Source: Plutella xylostella (Eukaryota; Arthropoda; Insecta; Lepidoptera; Plutellidae). From it: a DNA stretch of 64,000 bases. The stretch lies in NCBI RefSeq assembly GCF_932276165.1, contig NC_063984.1:2859501-2923500 (forward strand), in the 5' to 3' direction. A program made the position numbers and the translations under genes. Below are positions 56,701 to 64,000 of this stretch, piece by piece. The first letter of the stretch is position 1; every line of letters begins with the position of its first letter. The notes below the pieces were generated by a model. That model was given only the letters and a program-made list of their open reading frames with translations. It did no database searches and had not been told where the DNA came from.

Positions 56701-59160
56701 CTCTCCCATTGTTCATTCAGTTAGCTAACTATAATAGACGACGTCGTCGCTCTAATTTGATGGTAACACTGTTAGGCCTCGAGGAATTCTAGAAAAATCT
56801 ACGTTACCTAAGTGCTCAATTTAAATAATTAAACCCATAAAAAGCCTGAAACTCTAAGCGCGTTCACTCGGGCTTAATTTGAGTCATTCCGTGGAGCTGA
56901 AATAATTTCCTCCCGTGCCGCTCTAACAAATGACACATTAGCCGGCTCGAACCAGTCTTATAACGTCGCCGAGATTGTGCCATTACAATATTACATTTCG
57001 CTTTACATCCTCATTATTCTAAAACATCAGTGAAATTATTGGATTATGTGGAGTATGTGGTGCAAAGTGCGGAGGGCGGGGGCGGCGGAGGCTGCGGGCG
57101 CGGGCGCGGGGGGCGCGGGGCGGGCGCGCGGGCTCAGATCAATATCTGGCGTTGCCGGGGCGACGGCCGCGCTCCCGGCTCCATCCCTCACACCCACTAT
57201 TCGCTTATTTAATACATGCCGTATCTAGGATGCGAGCTTTTTCATACTCATGCTAAATGAGAGGGCAGCGTAACATGTGAGCGGCCGGCCGCCGGCGCAA
57301 TATTCGCCGGTACGAATTATTGAAGCGAACGTCTTGAGAGAATGAGTTATGGCAGCGTACGTGTGACTTTGACCTCATTTCTATTCAGCTAACGTCTCCG
57401 GTTGTAAATCTCTACGTACTTTCAAGTGGTGAAAAGAACAAAGCTCTTTCAAGTTACGCTGTAGTAGAAATGGTTTCAGCCATGCATTGTTCATCTCGAA
57501 AAATGGAAACTCAAGTTACCTACTTGTAAGAATGTGCTTGAAATAAAATTCTGAGTATAATTAACATTTACAAGTTTATTGACAATGAAAACAACACAAA
57601 TTAACAATACTTATATTAAAACAACGAACTATTCGACACAATTTCAAAATTCAATAGACTATCGAAACAGAAATCAAATAAATTACTTAAGTACTTACCT
57701 TTAAAATACTTCACCATTATTAAAAAGTGCTCAAATTACAAACACAGTTCAAATAGCATAATCCTAATTTGTTCGAATCAGACAATAATGAATGACATAT
57801 CAAAACGCGACGGCTCGCAATGTAGCAAGTCCAATTTGGGATGAGTGATTAGGGCAGGCTCCAGCGGCTTACGGGAGGGGGGTGATACCCAACGCCAGAA
57901 GGGTAAAGCGAGGGGACTTACGTGAGGCAGGTGCTTTACATTTTAAATATATAAACCTCACTCTTGCTCTTGCCATTGTGATCGTGACTTCGAGCGAATA
58001 TTTTTAGCGACGCTTTGAAATATGACGGCGGAATATGGGGTTAAGAAACACGTCGCGTTGGTGGAATTGTAGGTCACTAAGTATTATGTGGAATAAAATG
58101 ATTTTAGGTTTTTATTTCTGTCGTTCATAACGAGATGGCTTAAGAAAGTTTACTTTGCTCATCGGATTGGATTACTTAAATAGGAAACACATAATGCCCG
58201 AATAACCAAATCGAGTGTGTTGAATGAGTATGTAAATAGCGAGGCGGGGCGGGATCGGTCAGCGTCACAATAATGGATTGATTAAAACAGCCCGCGGCGA
58301 GTGAAGAGAGCACAAACGAACCAAATGGGTTTTATAATTGATCACGTCCGGATTTGTAGCTCGAGGCGGAAAATTGTGACCAAGTTGCGAGCGCACACTT
58401 TACACCGAGCCGCCCAAAGCAAACACGACCGTGATGTATTTTATAATAATGTAGAGGCAGCGAAATTTTTCACATAGGTACATGTGTGGTATTTAAATGG
58501 GAATTTAACATACCTCCATAATTTTGAATTTCAAAACAATCAAATCATGAATCAATTAAATTAATCTCCATGTGCCTTATACAATTAAGAAAGTTAACTT
58601 AGTTGAACATGTTAGGAATGCTCAAGTGCTCAAATTCGTGTAAAATGGGCCATAAAATTCCGTAGTTGCAGAATTTCTAAAGAGATTGCGCAAAAGTAAG
58701 AGTGTTTGACCTTGTGCCAAATGGGCATAAAATGTCGTTATCTCAAATCTCTCGGCTCCAAATTTTTGCAAGACTTTCTTAAAAGTACTTATGTGAGAAT
58801 TTTTCCGCTTTTTAGTGTCGTTAAAATTATGATTATATCGTCTGTTTCGAAAAACAGAACTTTGGGAAACATAACCGTAAAAATTTAAATTCAGCACCAA
58901 CATTCATATCACTAACAAGGTTTTGTCCAAATGTGAGAACAATACATCAAGCCAGGCTCTGATTGCAGGCGGCGCCCGACATTCAATGCCTCGTTAATTA
59001 CTGTGCGCGGGACATGCATATTTCCCTAATCGAATATGCACTATCGGCCTGCCCCGGCCGAGGCGGGCGTATTCATATCTTGCACGTATCCGCCTAATCC
59101 AATGAAGGACCAACAATGTGTCGTGATTTAGAATACAGCGTCCGAGTCGCTTTTCGAATA
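53720..59160. other. Non-coding block with mixed GC patches, possibly regulatory
   Basis: No convincing exon in 5.4 kb. GC-rich patches (53760-53840, 54280-54330, 54630-54760, 54980-55210, 57060-57200, 58940-59090) alternate with AT-rich stretches, and there are few recognisable transposons, unlike the rest of the window. TGACGTCA occurs at 55562-55569. A pair of related direct units starting AAATGGGC(C)ATAAAAT lies at 58645-58790. The block may hold conserved regulatory DNA, but conservation cannot be judged from one sequence. Confidence 0.3.
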
Positions 59161-59166
59161 TTTATT
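59161..59166 (-). other. Poly(A) signal of the dynein gene
   Basis: AATAAA on the minus strand, 121 bp beyond the stop codon (59287-59289). The first canonical signal downstream; position fits a short 3' UTR. Confidence 0.6.
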
Positions 59167-59286
59167 CACTATTGTCCGAAACGAAGTAGGTACCTACAGC
59201 CTAACAAACACTCGTTCGTCAACCAAATCTGGTCCTTCGGACCCACAAGAAGTTTAAGGCTTCTAACCTTGACTCCAAAAATCCTT

Positions 59287-59493
59287 CTAAAACGGTAGCT
59301 GCGTTAGTAGCGCGACGCCTCTCATGACCCAGTGGTCGGGCGGCTCCCGCGTCGGCAGCCGCATGAAGAGGATGTAGTTGGTAGAGTGCCCCGTGGTGGA
59401 CAGCACGCCGCGCCGGTCGCCCGTCTTGTACAGCGGACAGTTGTAGAACACGTCCGTCGGTATGTCCACTGTCTTGAGGGGTATCAACCATAC
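59287..59493 (-). CDS. Axonemal dynein heavy chain, terminal coding exon
   Basis: The last 68 residues of a dynein heavy chain, the motor that slides microtubule doublets in cilia and sperm flagella. Visible hallmarks of the C-terminal domain: WLIPLKTVDIP, FYNCPLYKTGDRRG, the nearly invariant LSTTGHSTNYI, then LPTREPPDHWVMRGVALL near the end, with stop TAG at 59287-59289. The splice acceptor (TTTCCACAG) directly precedes 59493, and the exon joins the next in phase 0. The closest families from memory are inner-arm single-headed types (DNAH3/7/12-like). In Lepidoptera such genes are expressed mainly in testis. The upstream coding part is at 60202-60345 and beyond the window. Confidence 0.95.
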   Translation of the reverse strand, partial: VWLIPLKTVDIPTDVFYNCPLYKTGDRRGVLSTTGHSTNYILFMRLPTREPPDHWVMRGVALLTQLPF

Positions 59494-60201
59494 CTGTGGA
59501 AATGTCTCTGTGTGAGAACTTAGGTTATGTAGCCTTTATTATTTGGAATCGAAGTATACAGTTGTAGCTAAACACATAAAGGGTCAGTGTCAGTATATTA
59601 AGTACTTGAATATCCCGATTAGGCTCACCAGCAGCGATTAACCACTGCAAATCCGATACAAAATAAAAATGGATGGTCCGAGCGGCAATCACAGTTGGAT
59701 GCGTTCCGCTTCCTAACTCGTTCAGTGATCACCCGACTGTCCACTAGCCACGCTCCGGTCGGCCATTAATACTGCCTATATTCCGAAATCCCCGCTTTAC
59801 TCTTTTTATTCAGCAGTGAAAATGTATTCGATTATGATAATAACGGTAATAAATAAATGAGAATCGGCTACAAAATCGGCCATCTAGATTGGCTTTTATA
59901 CTGACGGAACCCTATGTGCGATCTACCAATTACATACTTATAAGTTCTATAATCATGCGTAAAACAACATAATTCAGGAATACCTAAAGATAGTTTGACA
60001 TAATAGTCTCGAATAATAGCGGCGATAGACTGGTCGAAGAGATAATTATCCTGGGTACCTATCGGGAGTCAAAAGGAAGAACAACATTTACGTGGTAATT
60101 AGTGTCAAATTACAATTTGAAGTCAAAACAATCTTGCGATAGGAGCTCTGTAGGTACTATGCTATTCTTGTACTATTATAATGCTATAAAGGTAAACTCA
60201 C
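59494..60201 (-). other. Intron between the last two dynein exons
   Basis: 708 bp with GTGAGT at its 5' end (complement of 60196-60201) and CAG at its 3' end. AT-rich, with no further feature seen. Confidence 0.85.
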
Positions 60202-60345
60202 AATGGGGAAATCGTCGTACAAGACCTTCGGCATGGACTCGTCGACGATCTTCGCCTGGCGGTTCCAGCGCGCGCCCTCCATGCTGAGCCCCCGGATGTA
60301 CACGCCCTCCGCCGGCGGCGAAGAGAAGTCCGGCTGCGACTGTAC
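60202..60345 (-). CDS. Axonemal dynein heavy chain, penultimate coding exon
   Basis: 48 codons in phase 0 on both sides. The encoded segment PPAEGVYIRGLSMEGARWNR continues to ESMPKVLYDDFPI, corresponding to the (D/E)GV(Y/F)-(V/I)-x-GL-(F/S)-x-x-GARW region of the dynein C-terminal domain. The acceptor CACAACCAG precedes 60345; the donor GTGAGT follows 60202. The next upstream exon is not found before the right edge, so the preceding intron is at least 3.6 kb and includes the 62-kb LINE. No lesion is seen. Confidence 0.95.
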
Positions 60346-61948
60346 CTGGTTGTGGAGAACAGGATTTTAATTATTCTAGGAAAGCTAATAAATGGAAACT
60401 TCGTGTAAAGGGGGTTAAAAAAATTGCGTTGTACGAATCGCACAGCTCCACCCGTTTTCGGTTTACGAAGCCCTTAATATAGGTAAACCTAGTCAAATAT
60501 GACTCCTTATTATAATTCATTTGTATCACCTCGAAGACAGAATAAGAGAGAATCTAATAGGGGAAGTTAACTTACTTACTAATGTATGTACCGTAAAAAG
60601 TTACTCAGGAACACATCGAAAACGTGTAAGTCCTTACATTATAGGTAGCTCTAGGCTCCGACCTATCAGACTAAAGTACCGTAAAGTTCATACACGGGAG
60701 CGAACATTTTATCTCAGAATGAAATTACGATTAAGCCGGTCGGCAAAGTTACCTATCAGGAGAGGCATACGTGATGTGTTTCAGCAAAGTTTCAACGCAG
60801 ACGACTAGCGTTAACGGTTATTTAATCGTTAGTAACGTTACGGCCCGGAGCTCCAAATTGTCTAGTGCCACTGGGTGTTTAGGCCAACTATGTGGGCTGG
60901 CTGAAGCTTGTTTATAGGTTATTGCTTAAATTTTGCTAAGGTTTAGGTGTTTGTGTGATAATGTTAGTTAGGGGATGGTTCATTATGAGAACATGATCCT
61001 ATAGTGGCTACGAAACCTAAAATATTAGCTGTATATTCTGTACCCATGTCACCTATATTATAGTCTAGTCTATGTAACCAACATCATTTCTGATTAGAAA
61101 CGCAGCCACATAATTTTACTGTTCATACGAATACTGTAGCTGAAGAAAAATGATAGAAAAATATATATATTTTTAGCTTGAACTCTAGCGAAAACAATGG
61201 ACAACATTATTATAATATATAAAGCTGGATTACCACTCACTGACTGATTGACATAGTAGTTCTCCCAGAAGGAGCCATTTTTTGATATAATAATGTTTTA
61301 GGGAAATGTACAGGGTGCTCGGGTGAGTAGAGAAAAAATCCGAAATTTTAAAAAAAGTTGTAAAAAAAAAAAATTTTTTTTGTTCCTCTTTTTTGGTGAC
61401 CATACATTTTTTCATATTTCGAGGGTGTGTTAAGAATGCCTGACAGATTATAAAAAAAATATAAAAAAATAAAAAAACAAAATGGCGGCCGAGTTGTAGT
61501 GACGTAAAGTTTAGGGCATGTCAGACCCGACTTGAGGTGAATTGATCTCCCGGAAGTGGGGGAGGTGGGGGGATGGTGTTTTTTGTAAACGGTGGGAAAC
61601 ATGATGAAATTTATGGGAAAATTCCAAAAAATGATTTTTTTTTTATTGCGGGGGGAGGGGAGATTTTTTTATAAAAACGTGTTTTTTCGGGGATTTTCAA
61701 AGCATTTTTTTATTGTGTTCGAGGCATTTGACAGGTTTGACTTGTATGGAGCGGTTGTGTAGTTTGACAAGTAGAGTTGCCATGTGAAAGAATTTTCCCC
61801 ATTTTTAGGGTAAATTTCGAGATTTTCCCCAAAAACATGAAAAGTAGAAATGGCCACTTTTGATTTTAAAATTTGATGCAGTTTTGTCGGAAAGACCCGT
61901 ACTAATGACATTTGACCATTTTTATTACTTTCGACTGGCAACCCTGAG
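60346..61948 (-). other. Dynein intron sequence, repeat-bearing
   Basis: No exon recognised. 61290-61940 is a patchwork of homopolymer runs and moderately GC-rich pieces (for example GGCGGCCGAGTTG near 61485) that looks like a decayed interspersed repeat. The 90-codon minus-strand frame at 61669-61941 has no recognisable family. Confidence 0.5.
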
Positions 61949-64000
61949 CAATAATAATAATAATAATAATAATAAATTCATTTATTTCAGGTAATTTTTC
62001 ATAATTACAAAAATAACCCATAGTTGTTGTTAGTAACAATAGCCCTTATTTCTATGTTAGTAGACAGAATACACAACAACATAAATTAATTTAAACACAA
62101 TTAATAAAAACACAAATGAAACTGGTCCTATGCGGGTGGCCTCTGCCAGGTGGGGACGCTAGCATGCAGCAGGGAACAGCGACCCACATAGGGACAGTCG
62201 AGCCTGGCCGCAATGGTGGTCAGGAGGCTGTTGGGGCTGGCCCGCACGCGTCGCACCAGCGAGGCGGCTCGCTTTCGCATAGTTGCATAGAAGCAATCTG
62301 TTCGCGCCTCCACAAACATGCCTGACGCACTGCAGCGTCGGGACAGCCCCAGCAGACTCCGGAACGCATTGTTAAACTGCACCCGGAGGGCACTGTACGA
62401 TTTTTGCGTGTAGAAGGCCCACAAGCTGCAGGTGTAGAATGTGGTGCAGTACGATTTAAAGAGCGTTATTTTAACTTGCCTGGAGCACCGAAAAAATCTG
62501 CGAGCAATCATATTTGCTCTAATCGACAATGCCCTCCGTTCCCTCTCCATGTCGTCATCGTCCTTGAGGCTGGATGTCAGTAGGTGGCCTAAATACTTAA
62601 ATTCATCTACCTTTTCCAAGGTAGATTCATTTAGCCGAATTGGTGGAGTGTTGACCCTACGTAATTTCGATCCAGCCTCAAATACCATGACTTGACTCTT
62701 TTTGGCGTTGTATATGAGTCCGTGAGAGCGGGCGTATTCCTCACAGATGCGCAGCATCTGTGAGATCCCGCAGGCCGATGCACTCAGCAGCACCATATCG
62801 TCCGCGTAGCTTATGTTGTTGAAGCTGACTCCGTCAATGTGGCATCCGATATGTTGGCTGCTGAGCGCTCTGACCAGAGAGTCCATGTAGAGGTTAAACA
62901 GTGCAGGTGAGGTTAACCCCCCTTGCCTCACACCACACTCCAATCTATACGGATCTGACACTGCATCTGCCCACTTAACGCAATTGATCTGGTTCCCATA
63001 CCAGTACCTGAAGATACTAATGAACTCACTGGGCAAGCCAATATCCTTGAGTTTTCTCCATAGTATATCGTAGGAAACCAGATCAAAAGCTTTCGACAAA
63101 TCTAAAAAGCAAGCGTATACAGGCGTATTTCTCCGCACATAGTAGTTGACGGTGTGCTTGACGCACAGAATAGCACTCTCTGTCGATAATCCCTGCCGAA
63201 AGCCAAACTGATTATCGTGCAGATTTAAATACTTATTTAATTGTACCTCAAGCAAACCGTCAAACAATTTAGCAACTATTGTAGCAAGAGAAATAGGCCT
63301 GTAGTTCGCCTTATCTGCCTTGTCTCCCGTCTTGTTTTTAACAATGGGTACTACGAGAGTCCGCATCATATGGGATGGCAGATACGAGTGCATCACACAG
63401 CAGTTGAACAGTAGCGCTAAGACGCGGCATATATGTGGTCCAGCGTGCTGTATGTGCTCTATGCTAAGACCATCGTGTCCTGGTGATTTGCCACGGGTCA
63501 TTGATTTAATGACTTTTCCGACATCCTTAGCGGTGAAAAGTGTCGTGCACTTAAGAGGGTGGGTTCGTGACTCAGTATCAACACTATCTGATTGACCCAA
63601 TGATGAATGCACAAGAAAGTGATTTTTAAATAGGTTCGCAATGTCTTTGGCGTCACTGACGCCCTCGACACTCACGGGGAGACCCGGCCGTCCACTAATC
63701 TTGTTGGTGTGTTTCCAAAAGTTACGGAAATCATTCCTTGAGTGGTGTGAAGCTAGGATATCCATTTTGATTTGTTCCTCATGCTTTTGACACCATTTTA
63801 ATCTAGATTTAAAAATGCGTTTACTTTCACTCATTTGCTCGTATAATTTACCCGAGTTTGGCTTTCCACACAAACACCACATTTGAAATTTGAGTCGTGC
63901 CTCCTCGTGAGCGCCCCGGACATACTTGTTCCATCCAGTGACCTGCCTACGCTTCCTACCACTGTCACGCGGCGCACGATTCAAAGCTGCTGACTCACTC
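61949..64000 (-). mobile_element. Non-LTR retrotransposon, 3' part, runs off the window
   Basis: The 3' end is defined by CTGAAATAAATGA and an (ATT)n tail (complement of 61951-61977). It contains the RT part of the ORF and a 3' UTR of about 150 bp. The 5' part, including any endonuclease, lies beyond the right edge. It sits in the same orientation as the dynein gene, in its upstream intron or beyond. Confidence 0.8.
62128..64000 (-). CDS. Non-LTR retrotransposon reverse transcriptase (partial)
   Basis: At least 623 residues, open to the right edge without an initiation codon, so it is the C-terminal part of a larger protein. It shows RGKSPGHDGLSIEHIQHAG, NYRPISLATIVAKLFDG, FGFRQGLSTESAIL, LDLSKAFDLVSYD, CGVRQGGLTSP and the YADD catalytic box. 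The stop is TAG at 62128-62130. Compared with the 26177-28993 ORF the core motifs are nearly the same but the 3' UTR and tail differ (ATT versus TTCTA), so the two represent related but distinct families. No stop or frameshift is visible in the part present. Confidence 0.9.
   Translation of the reverse strand, partial: SESAALNRAPRDSGRKRRQVTGWNKYVRGAHEEARLKFQMWCLCGKPNSGKLYEQMSESKRIFKSRLKWCQKHEEQIKMDILASHHSRNDFRNFWKHTNKISGRPGLPVSVEGVSDAKDIANLFKNHFLVHSSLGQSDSVDTESRTHPLKCTTLFTAKDVGKVIKSMTRGKSPGHDGLSIEHIQHAGPHICRVLALLFNCCVMHSYLPSHMMRTLVVPIVKNKTGDKADKANYRPISLATIVAKLFDGLLEVQLNKYLNLHDNQFGFRQGLSTESAILCVKHTVNYYVRRNTPVYACFLDLSKAFDLVSYDILWRKLKDIGLPSEFISIFRYWYGNQINCVKWADAVSDPYRLECGVRQGGLTSPALFNLYMDSLVRALSSQHIGCHIDGVSFNNISYADDMVLLSASACGISQMLRICEEYARSHGLIYNAKKSQVMVFEAGSKLRRVNTPPIRLNESTLEKVDEFKYLGHLLTSSLKDDDDMERERRALSIRANMIARRFFRCSRQVKITLFKSYCTTFYTCSLWAFYTQKSYSALRVQFNNAFRSLLGLSRRCSASGMFVEARTDCFYATMRKRAASLVRRVRASPNSLLTTIAARLDCPYVGRCSLLHASVPTWQRPPA

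Noticed and set aside
59219..59491. A separate 90-codon minus-strand gene
   Set aside because: It is the dynein exon read in the wrong frame. The correct frame shows the LSTTGHSTN motif.
60198..60443. An 81-codon Arg/Ser-rich minus-strand protein
   Set aside because: Off-frame reading of the penultimate dynein exon plus intron.
1..64000. CRISPR array, phage or bacterial operon
   Set aside because: No regularly spaced identical repeats, no ribosome-binding-site spacing, and clear eukaryotic introns and retroelements.

Overview
The window is eukaryotic and almost certainly lepidopteran (moth or butterfly). The evidence is an AT-rich, intron-scale gene-poor landscape; repeats with the sequence signature of lepidopteran Lep1-type Helitrons; a tRNA-derived SINE with perfect A and B boxes; many fold-back MITEs; and LINE 3' ends with TTCTA, AAT or TTTGAA tails. 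I see no bacterial-type operons, CRISPR arrays or rRNA genes. Host coding content is very low. The only protein-coding host gene I can support is at the right edge on the minus strand: the last two coding exons of an axonemal dynein heavy chain (60202-60345 and 59287-59493), whose body lies beyond the window. Two GC-rich islands with good minus-strand splice donors (about 690-900 and 17590-17880) look like promoters or first exons of unidentified minus-strand transcripts.

Layout. 1-25.3 kb: gene-poor DNA with CpG-rich patches, two copies of a roughly 760-bp repeat of unusual internal structure (1673-2432, 8504-9266), Helitron fragments, one full SINE and several MITEs. 26.0-29.2 kb: a non-LTR retrotransposon with a long open endonuclease-reverse transcriptase ORF. 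30421-40129: the most striking object, a DIRS-type tyrosine-recombinase retrotransposon. It has 141/142-bp inverted terminal repeats, a spliced gag, RT-RNase H with a methyltransferase-like tail, a tyrosine recombinase, and an internal complementary region that is an exact joint of the two termini. A young mag-like Ty3/Gypsy retrotransposon (32347-36975, identical 103-bp LTRs, 5-bp target duplication) lies inside its RT gene. 40.6-41.9 kb: a deleted hAT element that kept only the transposase dimerisation domain, next to LINE debris. 46.8-47.8 kb: a Tc1/mariner-type deletion derivative with remnants of an intron-containing transposase. 47.9-50 kb: two fold-back MITEs with TTA duplications. 53.7-59.1 kb: comparatively GC-rich non-coding DNA that could be regulatory. 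59.3-64.0 kb: dynein exons, and a second LINE of the same family as the 26-kb one, lying in or beyond the upstream dynein intron and running off the window.

How the parts relate. Most recognisable coding capacity belongs to transposable elements and the order of some insertions can be read directly. The DIRS element came first and was later hit by the mag element. The 8.5-kb repeat copy landed in a Helitron-like repeat. The hAT element is bracketed by LINE remnants. The mag insertion is recent (identical LTRs), but its gag has an in-frame stop at codon 16. The DIRS gag also has one in-frame stop and its RT is split, so this DIRS copy is not autonomous although its termini and recombinase look intact. 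All assignments are from reading the sequence; no database search was run.
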